A stretch of DNA of 64,000 bases, taken from contig NZ_JAIVLF010000001.1 in NCBI RefSeq assembly GCF_020524485.1, positions 620,001-684,000 on the forward strand, written 5' to 3'. This DNA is from Novosphingobium profundi (GTDB taxonomy: Bacteria; Pseudomonadota; Alphaproteobacteria; Sphingomonadales; Sphingomonadaceae). Each line of letters begins with the position of its first letter. Positions within the stretch are counted from its first letter, which is position 1. Under the pieces are notes generated by a model. It was not told where the DNA came from, did no database searches, and saw nothing but the letters and a program-made list of their open reading frames with translations. Positions 30,693 to 37,926 of this stretch are shown piece after piece. The translations under genes and the position numbers were made by a program.

Positions 30693-31634
30693 ATGACTGC
30701 CTCTCCTGCCCTCTCGTCCGCCATTTCGATCCGCGACCTCGTCAAGCGCTATGCGCCTGTCGGCAAGGCCGAGGCCAAGCTGGCCCTCAAGGGGGTCAGC
30801 TTCGATGTGCCGCAGGGTGAGATCTTCGGCCTGCTCGGGCCCAACGGTGCGGGCAAGTCGACCCTGATCAACATCATGGCCGGGCTCGTGCGCAAGACTT
30901 CGGGCTCGGTTGATATATGGGGGCACGACATCGACCACGATCAGCGCAACGCCAAGCGCGCGATCGGCATCGTGCCACAGGAAATCGTGTTCGACCCCTT
31001 CTTCACGCCGATCGAGGTGCTGGAAAACCAGGCCGGTTTCTACGGCATCGCCAAGCACCTGCGTCGTTCCGAGGAACTGCTGCGCGCGGTGCACCTGGCT
31101 GACAAACGCGACGCCTATGCCCGCAGCCTGTCGGGGGGCATGAAGCGGCGCTTGCTGATTGCCAAGGCGCTGGTCCACCAGCCCCCTGTCCTCGTCCTCG
31201 ATGAGCCGACGGCCGGTGTCGACGTGGAACTGCGCCGCCAGCTCTGGGAACTCGTCACCGAGATGAACCGCGAGGGTGTCACGATCGTCCTTACCACGCA
31301 CTATCTGGAGGAGGCCGAGGAGCTGTGTGACCGCATCGCGATCATCAACCACGGTGAACTCATCGCCAACAAGCCGACGAGCGAGCTGATCGGCATGGCG
31401 CGCGAAAAGGTGCTGATGCTGACGCTTGACCAGCCCGTGGCCCAGCTTCCCGAGCATCCCGGCTTCATCAAGTGCCGTACGGTCGGCGATACGGGGCTTG
31501 AGATCACGTACGACAAGGACCGTGCGAATGCAGGAGAGGTCCTCTCAGCCCTTCAGGCGCAGGGGCTTTCTGTTGTCGACGTCACGACCCGCGAGGCGGA
31601 TCTGGAAGACGTGTTCGTCAGCCTGACGGCGTAA
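30693..31634 (+). CDS. ABC-2 type transporter ATP-binding protein
   Basis: A 313-residue nucleotide-binding protein with Walker A GPNGAGKST, Q-loop VPQEIVFDPFF, signature LSGGMKRRLLIAKAL, Walker B VLVLDEPTAGVD and the switch His in LTTHYLEEAEEL. The C-terminal 80 residues (TLDQPVAQLPEHPGF to DLEDVFVSLTA) are the extension typical of DrrA/CcmA-like exporters. Such proteins normally pair with an ABC-2 permease encoded next door, but none is found within this window on either side. ATG 30693 begins MTASPALSSAISIRDLVKRY. Confidence 0.88.
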   Translation: MTASPALSSAISIRDLVKRYAPVGKAEAKLALKGVSFDVPQGEIFGLLGPNGAGKSTLINIMAGLVRKTSGSVDIWGHDIDHDQRNAKRAIGIVPQEIVFDPFFTPIEVLENQAGFYGIAKHLRRSEELLRAVHLADKRDAYARSLSGGMKRRLLIAKALVHQPPVLVLDEPTAGVDVELRRQLWELVTEMNREGVTIVLTTHYLEEAEELCDRIAIINHGELIANKPTSELIGMAREKVLMLTLDQPVAQLPEHPGFIKCRTVGDTGLEITYDKDRANAGEVLSALQAQGLSVVDVTTREADLEDVFVSLTA

Positions 31635-31680
31635 CACGCAAGGAAAGGGGGGAGGGTCTTCGGTTCGGCGCGGCTCAGGC

Positions 31681-31902
31681 TTATTCAAGGCTGGGGAGGG
31701 CGTCATCGGACCGCTCCATCCACTCCTTGTGCCAGACATTCTTCTTGTGACGGCGAATTGCGGCGCCGCATTGCGTGCAGGTGGAGACGAAGCTGTGCCC
31801 GTCCCAGTTGGCATGTTGGCGGTCGGGTTGGTGGCGATTCAACCAGCAAAAGCGAAAGAGCATGGTCGATAAGCCTTTTCTGGGTTTCGTGGTCTTGGTC
31901 AT
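31681..31902 (-). CDS. Small zinc-ribbon-like protein (DUF1660-type pattern)
   Basis: 73 residues, or 60 if the internal ATG (MLFRFCWLNRH) is used. The pattern C-x4-H-(x)n-W-x-G-x6-C-x2-C, seen in FCWLNRHQPDRQHANWDG and VSTCTQCGAAIRR, suggests a small zinc-binding fold as in DUF1660. Function unknown. It stands alone between two plus-strand genes. Confidence 0.6.
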   Translation of the reverse strand: MTKTTKPRKGLSTMLFRFCWLNRHQPDRQHANWDGHSFVSTCTQCGAAIRRHKKNVWHKEWMERSDDALPSLE

Positions 31903-32244
31903 TGCCTGAGTGCTCTCAGTAATCGGGTTGGACGAGGCATGTTCTTGTGTCGTGACGCGAAGTGGACCACCCTTGGCCAGAGTCCTGAAATCGCGTGATG
32001 CGGCATGCCGGAATGTGCGGCGCCAAGTCTCAAGCGAAATTATTTCGTTAGTTATTCAGCTTGACCTGCCTGAGTGTGTTTTTTATCGTTAACCCGAAAG
32101 CTGGTGCTCTCCTCAGTCGCAGTTGAGGGCGGCCTCTGACTGCGCGGATCTAAGTATAATTACCTAGCTGCTGCATTGCAACAATAGTCTACTGCTTTCG
32201 TGAGATATCTTGCGATTGTTGCGCGCACTCGGCAATGAGGCGCG
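31903..32244. other. AT-rich region upstream of nadB
   Basis: About 340 bp with markedly lower GC than the rest. It contains a TTGACC box followed by a T-run near 32060-32090 and an inverted repeat GCAACAAT (32178-32185) / ATTGTTGC (32215-32222), 22 bp before the nadB ATG, which could be an operator. No gene is seen. Confidence 0.4.
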
Positions 32245-33843
32245 ATGCAGGATAACGTCCCTAGTACAACTTCGTATGACGTCATTGTCATCGGATCCGG
32301 CGCCGCGGGTCTGACCGCGGCTCTTGCCCTTGCCGAGAGGCTCAAGGTCCTCGTGCTGGCCAAGGGCAGTCTGACGGGCGGATCGACGGCCTGGGCCCAG
32401 GGCGGCATTGCCGCAGTGCTCGATCAGGGCGATACCTTCGATGAGCACATCCGCGACACGATGGTGGCCGGGGCCGGCCTTAACCGGCGCGAAACGGTCG
32501 AATTCGTGATCGAGCGCGCGCCCCACGCCATCGCGCGGCTGCTGGATCTGGGGGTTCCCTTCAACACCGAGGACGGGGAGTTGCACCTGACCCGTGAGGG
32601 TGGGCACTCGCACCGCCGTATCGTCCACGTGAACGATGCCACGGGCTGGGCGGTGCAGGACGCGCTGCTGCGTGCCGCGCAGGCGAACCCCAACATCACG
32701 CTTCTGCCCGGGCAGTCCTGCATCGACTTCATCACCGGGCGCCATGAACTGCGCTACTCGGGCTCGGGCCGGGTCTGGGGCGTCTATGCCCTCGATGAGG
32801 CGACGGGCCGGGTCGAGGCGCACACCGCGCGCGCGACCATCCTGGCAACTGGCGGGGCAGGGCGTGTCTACCGTTTCAGCACCGCGCCGCGCGGGGCGAC
32901 GGGCGACGGCATCGCCATGGCCTGGCGTGCGGGCGCGCGAGTCTCCAACATGGAGATGATGCAGTTCCACCCCACCTGCCTCTATAATCTCGACGTCAAG
33001 AACTTCCTCATCACCGAGGCCGTACGCGGCGAGGGCGGGCAGCTGCGGCACCCGGTGACCGGCCATCGCTTCATGCCGGACTATGACGAGCGCGCCGAAC
33101 TGGCCCCGCGCGACGTCGTCGCGCGCGCGATCGACGACCAGATCAAGCGCTACGGTCTCGATTACGTCCATCTCGACATCAGCCACCAGCCCGCCGAATT
33201 CGTGCGCGAGCACTTCCCGACGATTCACGAGAAGCTGCTCACGCTTGGCATCGACATGACGAAGGAGCCGATCCCGGTCGTGCCCGCGCAGCACTACACC
33301 TGCGGGGGCGTGCTCACCGATCTCGATGGCAAGACCGACCTGCCGGGCCTCTACGCGGCGGGCGAGTGTACCGAGAGCGGCCTGCACGGGGCGAACCGTC
33401 TGGCCTCGAACTCGCTGCTGGAATGTTTCGTCTTTGGCGATGCGGCGGCCAGCCACATCCTCGACCACTGGGATGCCTTCGACGCGCCGCCCCCGGTGCG
33501 CGCGTGGGATGCGAGCCGGGTGACCGATTCCGATGAGGAAGTCGTCATCAAGCAGAACTGGACCGAGATCCGCCGCTTCATGTGGAACTACGTCGGCATC
33601 GTGCGCACGACCAAGCGGCTGGAGCGCGCCATGCACCGTATCCAGCTACTCAACACCGAGATCGAGGAATATTACCGCCACTTCCGCGTCTCGACCGACC
33701 TGATCGAGCTGCGTAACCTGTTGCAGTCGGCCGAGTTGATCGTGCGCTCGGCTCTCAAGCGCAGCGAAAGCCGCGGGCTGCACTTCACGCTCGATTATCC
33801 CGAGACCGAACGCGAGCCGCACGACACCGTGCTCGTGCCCTGA
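32245..33843 (+). CDS. nadB: L-aspartate oxidase
   Basis: FAD enzyme of de novo NAD synthesis; oxidises L-aspartate to iminoaspartate for quinolinate synthase. The 532-residue product starts MQDNVPSTTSYDVIVIGSG with the dinucleotide motif GSGAAGLTAALALAER. It continues with GGSTAWAQGGIAAVL, LTREGGHSHRRIVH, EMMQFHPTCLYN and HYTCGGVLTDLDGKTDLPGLYAAGE, as expected for the succinate dehydrogenase/fumarate reductase flavoprotein superfamily. nadA and nadC are not adjacent, although these three are an operon in many bacteria. Confidence 0.94.
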   Translation: MQDNVPSTTSYDVIVIGSGAAGLTAALALAERLKVLVLAKGSLTGGSTAWAQGGIAAVLDQGDTFDEHIRDTMVAGAGLNRRETVEFVIERAPHAIARLLDLGVPFNTEDGELHLTREGGHSHRRIVHVNDATGWAVQDALLRAAQANPNITLLPGQSCIDFITGRHELRYSGSGRVWGVYALDEATGRVEAHTARATILATGGAGRVYRFSTAPRGATGDGIAMAWRAGARVSNMEMMQFHPTCLYNLDVKNFLITEAVRGEGGQLRHPVTGHRFMPDYDERAELAPRDVVARAIDDQIKRYGLDYVHLDISHQPAEFVREHFPTIHEKLLTLGIDMTKEPIPVVPAQHYTCGGVLTDLDGKTDLPGLYAAGECTESGLHGANRLASNSLLECFVFGDAAASHILDHWDAFDAPPPVRAWDASRVTDSDEEVVIKQNWTEIRRFMWNYVGIVRTTKRLERAMHRIQLLNTEIEEYYRHFRVSTDLIELRNLLQSAELIVRSALKRSESRGLHFTLDYPETEREPHDTVLVP

Positions 33844-33854
33844 CGGGCAAGGTA

Positions 33855-33873
33855 GGGCGGCCCGGGGCCGCCC
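33855..33873. terminator. GC hairpin between nadB and the stress membrane gene
   Basis: GGGCGGCCC directly followed by GGGGCCGCCC forms a tight 9-bp stem between convergent genes. No T-run follows, so termination is inferred from position. Confidence 0.45.
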
Positions 33874-33886
33874 GGTTCGGGCGGGC

Positions 33887-34132
33887 CTACATCCCGATGC
33901 CCAGCGCGCGCCCGATGAAGATCAGCGCCATCGCGCCCAGGATCGAGGCGAGGCAGCCCGCGCGGTTGAAGTCGCGGCTGCCGCGCGAGGTGATGAGGCC
34001 CGCGGCCAGCGAGCCGCCGATACCCAGCAGGATCGTGGCGACCCAGGACATGGGCACCTCGCCCGGGTAGATCCAGCGCGCCAGAGCGCCGATGATGAGA
34101 CCGCCGATGATGGCGCCGATGATATTGAACAT
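33887..34132 (-). CDS. GlsB/YeaQ/YmgE family stress-response membrane protein
   Basis: An 81-residue, three-helix glycine-rich membrane protein: MFNIIGAIIGGLIIGALARW, PMSWVATILLGIGGSLAAGL and AGCLASILGAMALIFIGRAL. This is the transglycosylase-associated (GlsB/YeaQ/YmgE) family, usually stress-induced. AAGGAAG precedes the ATG. I looked for but did not find a general-stress promoter upstream. Confidence 0.9.
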   Translation of the reverse strand: MFNIIGAIIGGLIIGALARWIYPGEVPMSWVATILLGIGGSLAAGLITSRGSRDFNRAGCLASILGAMALIFIGRALGIGM

Positions 34133-34859
34133 GTAGGCTTCCTTGCGAGGACCGGATGGCGCGCAGGTACCCCTTGCGCGCAGGGACTAAATCCCTGATC
34201 GGCGCAGGGGTTGCACAAGGGCGCGCCGGGCGCACGCGCCGCTCGGCGCAGCGCCGATGACGCTCGACGAGCGGCGCTGCGAAAAGGCGCATGGCGGCTG
34301 CAGGAAGATCAACATATGGTGTGCGGTGGGGTGCGCGTGGGGCACAGTTTGTGCTTTTTGTGTCTTGACGTGCGAGATGCGGGACTCGGCTCGTCGTATT
34401 CCCGATTCGTTTCGTCGGCAAATTTTGTGGAAAAATAATGGCCCGGAGGGCTCCAGATTTCACTTGCGTTCGATGAGGGTTCAGGACTTCCCACGCGTCG
34501 CGGCGGCTGGGCAATTGTCCAGCGCGGCTTCGGGCCTCGCGGCTTGCGTGTCTCCCCCCTCTTGCGCCGATGCCAAGAAACGGCACTATGGGTTGTGGCG
34601 CTTCGGCGGTCGAACCTCTAAACCTTGATGCAGCGCGGGAATGTCCCGCGTCGCCCCCGGAAGTGATTTCGGGGCAGGTTTGGGCGACTCCGCGAGGCAC
34701 CACAGGGTCGAGAGCAGGGGCAAAGGTCTCCTTTTCGTGCTGAACGTGGTAGTCTGGGATGTCCCCGGCGGCCGCGCTGCGGTGCGCCTTGACCCTGCGC
34801 GGTACACTTACGCGCTTGCCTGCCTTGGCAGGTGGCGCGGCAACCAATGGGGCGAACGA
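34133..34859. other. Long intergenic region upstream of nrdA
   Basis: About 730 bp with no gene I can support; the longest open frames have no recognisable protein features. It contains a cruciform at 34236-34277, a 13-bp palindrome GCACAGTTTGTGC near 34338-34353, two GANTC sites (34383, 34404), and a stem-loop (CCTGCC/GGCAGG) near 34820-34833 just before nrdA. I found no NrdR box or cobalamin riboswitch by eye. Confidence 0.45.
34236..34277. repeat. Nested inverted repeat (cruciform)
   Basis: GCGCCGCTC (34236-34244) and GAGCGGCGC (34269-34277) form a perfect 9-bp stem; the loop contains the palindrome GGCGCAGCGCC. It lies 104 bp upstream of the start of the minus-strand GlsB-type gene and far upstream of nrdA. 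Confidence 0.6.
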
Positions 34860-36890
34860 GTGGATTTCAGGAACGGAAGTGACAGTCGCATCGACAGCGC
34901 GGACGCTACGGAAGAAACCGTTGCCAGCCCGTCGGTAAACTCGAACAAGGAGACGGGCGCAGGCCCGGCAATCGGAATGGACAAGGCGGATACGGCCAGC
35001 GCGGACCTCGTTGCTGCAGCCGCGGCCTCGGCAGCAGCCGCGGCTCAGGCATCTTCGACGAAGGAATACGACTCCAAGTCGATCAACCCGCGTCGCTTCA
35101 CCATCGTCACGGACGACAGCCGTAACGACAAGCTGACCGCGTTCGGCAAGGAAACGCTGGAGGATCGCTACCTCCTCCCCGGCGAGAAGTACCAGGACCT
35201 CTTCGCGCGCGTGGCCGATGCCTACGCCGACGATGCCGAGCACGCCCAGCGTCTCTACGACTACATCTCCAAGCTCTGGTTCATGCCCGCCACCCCCGTT
35301 CTCTCGAACGGCGGCACCGGCCGCGGCCTCCCTATCTCGTGCTACCTCAACTCGGTGGAAGACAGCCTCGAAGGCATCGTCAACACCTGGAACGAGAACG
35401 TCTGGCTGGCCTCGCGCGGCGGCGGCATCGGTACCTACTGGGGCAACGTGCGCGGCATTGGTGAGCCGGTCGGCCTCAACGGCAAGACCAGCGGCATCAT
35501 CCCCTTCGTGCGCGTGATGGATTCGCTGACCCTCGCGATCTCGCAGGGCTCGCTGCGCCGTGGTTCGGCGGCCTGCTACATCGATGTCTCGCACCCCGAG
35601 ATCGAGGAATTCCTCGAGATCCGTACCACCACGGGTGACTTCAACCGCAAGGCGCTCAACCTCCACCACGGCGTGCTCCTGTCGGACGAGTTCATGGAAG
35701 CCGTGCGCGATGGCGCCGAGTTCCACCTGCGCAGCCCCAAGGACGGCGCGGTGCGCTCGACCGTGGACGCACGTTCGCTGTTCCAGAAGTTGGTCGAAGT
35801 GCGCCTGCGCACCGGCGAGCCCTACCTCGTCTTCTCCGACACCGTGAACCGCATGATGCCCAAGCATCACCGCGATCTCGGCCTCAAGGTCTCGACCTCG
35901 AACCTGTGTTCGGAAATCACGCTGCCCACGGGCCGCGATCATCTGGGCGAAGACCGCACCGCGGTGTGCTGCCTCTCCTCGCTCAACCTGGAGACCTGGG
36001 AAGAGTGGAAGGGCGAGAAGCGCTTCGTCGAAGACGTGCTGCGCTTCCTCGACAACGTCCTGCAGGACTTCATCGACCGCGCGCCCGACGAGATGGACCG
36101 CGCCAAGTACTCCGCCGCGCGTGAGCGTTCGGTGGGCATGGGCGTCATGGGCTTCCACTCCTACCTGCAGAAGAAGAACATCGCCTTCGAGAGCGCGATG
36201 GCCAAGGCCCTCAACCTCCAGATGTTCCAGTACGTCAATCAGAAGGCCAACGAGGCCTCGATGATGCTGGCGCATGAGCGCGGCCCGTGCCCCGACGCGG
36301 CCGATCAGGGCGTGATGGAGCGTTTCAGCTGCAAGATGGCGATTGCGCCGACCGCGTCGATCTCGATCATCTGCGGCGGCACCTCGGCCTGCATCGAGCC
36401 GATCCCGGCCAACATCTACACCCACAAGACGCTCTCGGGCTCGTTCGTGGTGGAGAACCCGTACCTCAAGAAGCTGCTGGCCGAAAAGTCGAAGGACTCC
36501 ACCAACGTGTGGAACTCGATCCTCGAGCACGGCGGTTCGGTCCAGCACCTCGACTTCCTCTCGCCGGAGGAAAAGGCGGTGTTCAAGACTAGCTTCGAGA
36601 TCGACCAGCGTTGGCTGCTCGAATTCGCAGGGGACCGTACCCCCTACATCGACCAGGCCCAGTCGCTGAACCTGTTCATCCCGGCCGACGTCGACAAGTG
36701 GGACCTCCTGATGCTCCACTACCAGGCGTGGGAAAAGGGCATCAAGTCGCTCTACTACCTGCGCTCCAAGTCGGTGCAGCGTGCCGGCTTTGCCGGTTCG
36801 GGCGGCGTCGAGGCGGACAACACCGCGGAAGCGCCCAAGTTCGAGATCGGCGAGACGACCGACTACGACGAATGTCTCGCTTGCCAGTAA
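34860..36890 (+). CDS. nrdA: Ribonucleoside-diphosphate reductase, alpha subunit (class I)
   Basis: Reduces ribonucleotides to deoxyribonucleotides together with NrdB. The likely start is GTG 34860 (MDFRNGSDSRID), giving 676 residues. Conserved parts: ATPVLSNGGTGRGLPISCYLN (first active-site Cys), TSNLCSEITLP (radical Cys), MAIAPTASISIICG, and the C-terminal redox pair CLAC in DECLACQ. The first about 75 residues are polar then Ala-rich low complexity (AAAAASAAAAAQ), where the activity-regulating ATP-cone usually is; I see no ATP-cone. nrdB is not adjacent but 2.2 kb downstream, beyond four small genes. Confidence 0.93.
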   Translation: MDFRNGSDSRIDSADATEETVASPSVNSNKETGAGPAIGMDKADTASADLVAAAAASAAAAAQASSTKEYDSKSINPRRFTIVTDDSRNDKLTAFGKETLEDRYLLPGEKYQDLFARVADAYADDAEHAQRLYDYISKLWFMPATPVLSNGGTGRGLPISCYLNSVEDSLEGIVNTWNENVWLASRGGGIGTYWGNVRGIGEPVGLNGKTSGIIPFVRVMDSLTLAISQGSLRRGSAACYIDVSHPEIEEFLEIRTTTGDFNRKALNLHHGVLLSDEFMEAVRDGAEFHLRSPKDGAVRSTVDARSLFQKLVEVRLRTGEPYLVFSDTVNRMMPKHHRDLGLKVSTSNLCSEITLPTGRDHLGEDRTAVCCLSSLNLETWEEWKGEKRFVEDVLRFLDNVLQDFIDRAPDEMDRAKYSAARERSVGMGVMGFHSYLQKKNIAFESAMAKALNLQMFQYVNQKANEASMMLAHERGPCPDAADQGVMERFSCKMAIAPTASISIICGGTSACIEPIPANIYTHKTLSGSFVVENPYLKKLLAEKSKDSTNVWNSILEHGGSVQHLDFLSPEEKAVFKTSFEIDQRWLLEFAGDRTPYIDQAQSLNLFIPADVDKWDLLMLHYQAWEKGIKSLYYLRSKSVQRAGFAGSGGVEADNTAEAPKFEIGETTDYDECLACQ

Positions 36891-36907
36891 GGCTCGGCCA
36901 GTTCACA

Positions 36908-36947
36908 TAAAAAGGCCCCGGACTTCCACGAAGTCCGGGGCCTTTTT
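36908..36947. terminator. Bidirectional Rho-independent terminator after nrdA
   Basis: GGCCCCGGACTT (36914-36925) pairs with AAGTCCGGGGCC (36931-36942), flanked by AAAAA and TTTTT. It separates nrdA from the convergent DUF2171 gene. Confidence 0.93.
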
Positions 36948-36988
36948 AATGGTGCCATTCCCTCATCGCATGAGGGGCGGGGGGCGCG

Positions 36989-37216
36989 TCAGTTGACGCC
37001 AGCGCCGACCGGAATGGCGGTGCCCTGCTTGAGGTAGACGCGGTTGTCGTCAATCTTGTCGACATTGCCGAGGTCGAGGAAGTGGTGCTGGCCATCCGAA
37101 CTGTCGGTTCGGGTCAGCTTGATGCGATCATCCTCGATACCATCGACGGTGCCTACGTGCTGGCCATTGGCATCGGCAACTTCCATGTGTTCGCGGATAC
37201 GGAGCTTCTCGAGCAT
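36989..37216 (-). CDS. DUF2171 domain protein (copy 1)
   Basis: A 75-residue small acidic protein: LRIREHMEVADANGQHVGTVDGIEDDRIKLTR, then a short beta-rich tail. This is the DUF2171 pattern (IREHMEV-x-x-DG-x-VG-V). It resembles PRC-barrel beta domains in layout. AAGGAGAG precedes the ATG. A GGAAC / CGTT pair with an 18-bp spacer lies upstream, close to the general-stress sigma factor consensus. A second related gene lies at 38405-38671. Confidence 0.82.
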   Translation of the reverse strand: MLEKLRIREHMEVADANGQHVGTVDGIEDDRIKLTRTDSSDGQHHFLDLGNVDKIDDNRVYLKQGTAIPVGAGVN

Positions 37217-37242
37217 ATCTCTCTCCTTTCGCTCTGTTTTGC

Positions 37243-37266
37243 TGCGTTGTTACCCCTGATAACGCA
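37243..37266. promoter_or_regulatory. Imperfect palindrome upstream of DUF2171 gene
   Basis: TGCGTT-GTTACCCCTGAT-AACGCA, with inner GTTA/TgAT symmetry, 27 bp upstream of the minus-strand start. It overlaps the putative -10 element. Possible operator; weak. Confidence 0.3.
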
Positions 37267-37287
37267 CCTCCCCCCGGGGCGCGTTCC
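37261..37287 (-). promoter_or_regulatory. EcfG-like promoter, non-ideal spacing
   Basis: On the minus strand GGAAC (37287-37283) and CGTT (37264-37261) are separated by 18 bp; the alphaproteobacterial general-stress consensus is GGAAC-N16/17-CGTT. It lies 45 bp before the DUF2171 start. Spacing is one base long, so support is moderate. Confidence 0.4.
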
Positions 37288-37413
37288 GGCGTCCATCGCA
37301 TCATGGGCACGGCTGATGGAGGCGGGCGCGTGCGCGCGGCACGCTTTGCTGCGGGGCGTGCGTGGGGCGGCTTTGGGCGTGCGCGGATCGCACGGGAACG
37401 GCTCGGGCCCCTT

Positions 37414-37454
37414 GCGTATTCTCTTGATTGAAAAGACTAATCAGGAGAATACGC
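37414..37454 (+). promoter_or_regulatory. Hairpin sequestering the ribosome-binding site of the His-rich lipoprotein gene
   Basis: Arms GCGTATTCTCTTGATT (37414-37429) and AATCAGGAGAATACGC (37439-37454) pair over 16 positions with one G-T pair and a 9-nt loop. The second arm contains the ribosome-binding site AGGAG (37443-37447) and ends 2 nt before the GTG start. If transcribed, translation would require opening of the hairpin, as in RNA thermometers or protein- or small-RNA-controlled leaders. A DNA operator is an alternative reading. Confidence 0.6.
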
Positions 37455-37456
37455 AC

Positions 37457-37666
37457 GTGTTTCGCAGGAATGCCATCATGGCCGTCTCGCTCGCCGTCGC
37501 CGCATCGGTCGGCCTTTCGGCCTGCAACCAGTACGGCCATCCGCGCCCCGGCCACCACCGCCCGCACGACCGCTACGAGAAGCGCCACGACCGGGGGCAT
37601 CACGGCAAGCGCCGTCACGACCGTCGCCATGACCGCCGTCACGACGACCGGCGCGGGCCTTGGTAA
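37457..37666 (+). CDS. Small His/Arg-rich lipoprotein
   Basis: A 69-residue product from GTG 37457. A positively charged head (MFRRN) is followed by a hydrophobic stretch and the lipobox GLSAC with Cys23 as lipidation site. The mature part has ten histidines in about 46 residues, with repeated RRHD units and HH pairs, which suggests metal or polyanion binding. An ATG at 37478 has its own AGGA but would lose the basic head of the signal peptide, so GTG is preferred. Function unknown; its start is buried in a hairpin and a repeat element follows. Confidence 0.6.
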   Translation: MFRRNAIMAVSLAVAASVGLSACNQYGHPRPGHHRPHDRYEKRHDRGHHGKRRHDRRHDRRHDDRRGPW

Positions 37667-37683
37667 GAGGCAGAAGAACAGGT

Positions 37684-37797
37684 CCGAGGGCCATCGCCCT
37701 CGGGCTCCCAGAACGGTCGACCTCACATTTCGCGCGCCATTATGGCCAAGAGAGGTGAGGTCGCCCGGTATGGGGTCAAGGGGTGATGACCCCTTGA
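37684..37797 (+). repeat. Three-stem dispersed repeat element, copy A
   Basis: A 114-bp element whose reverse complement recurs at 58275-58389. Stem 1: CCGAGGGC-CATC-GCCCTCGG. Stem 2: CGACCTCAC ... GTGAGGTCG. Stem 3: TCAAGGGGT-GATG-ACCCCTTGA. In copy B stem 3 is TCAAGGGGC ... GCCCCTTGA, a compensatory T-A to C-G change. It begins 17 nt after the stop of the lipoprotein gene, on the same strand. It may be a REP-like element or a structured 3' RNA. Confidence 0.75.
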
Positions 37798-37926
37798 AAC
37801 GTCCTTCTTTCTGGTCGTGTTTACCTGTCCCGTTACCGCGTGTGACAATTTGCGGCTTGAGCGCGTGCGCGTCCTGCGCTTTGCATTGCAGCGATTCGTA
37901 ATTGTTCAAAGGGACACCCTTCTCGC

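Noticed and set aside
34310..34330. CAACATATGGTGT as an NrdR box before nrdA
   Set aside because: It does not fit the acaCwAtATaTwGtgt consensus, and no second box lies at the usual spacing.
34257..34628. 123-codon frame in the long gap before nrdA
   Set aside because: No ribosome-binding site, no domain, and a composition unlike that of neighbouring genes. I left the gap as non-coding.
33795..36719. 974-codon minus-strand frame
   Set aside because: Antisense to nrdA and nadB ends; same GC-bias artefact, with His/Arg/Val-rich composition and no motifs.
37600..37665. Short RRHD-coding repeats as a CRISPR-like array
   Set aside because: Repeats are irregular, 9-12 bp, in frame, and have no spacers; they are explained by the protein repeat.
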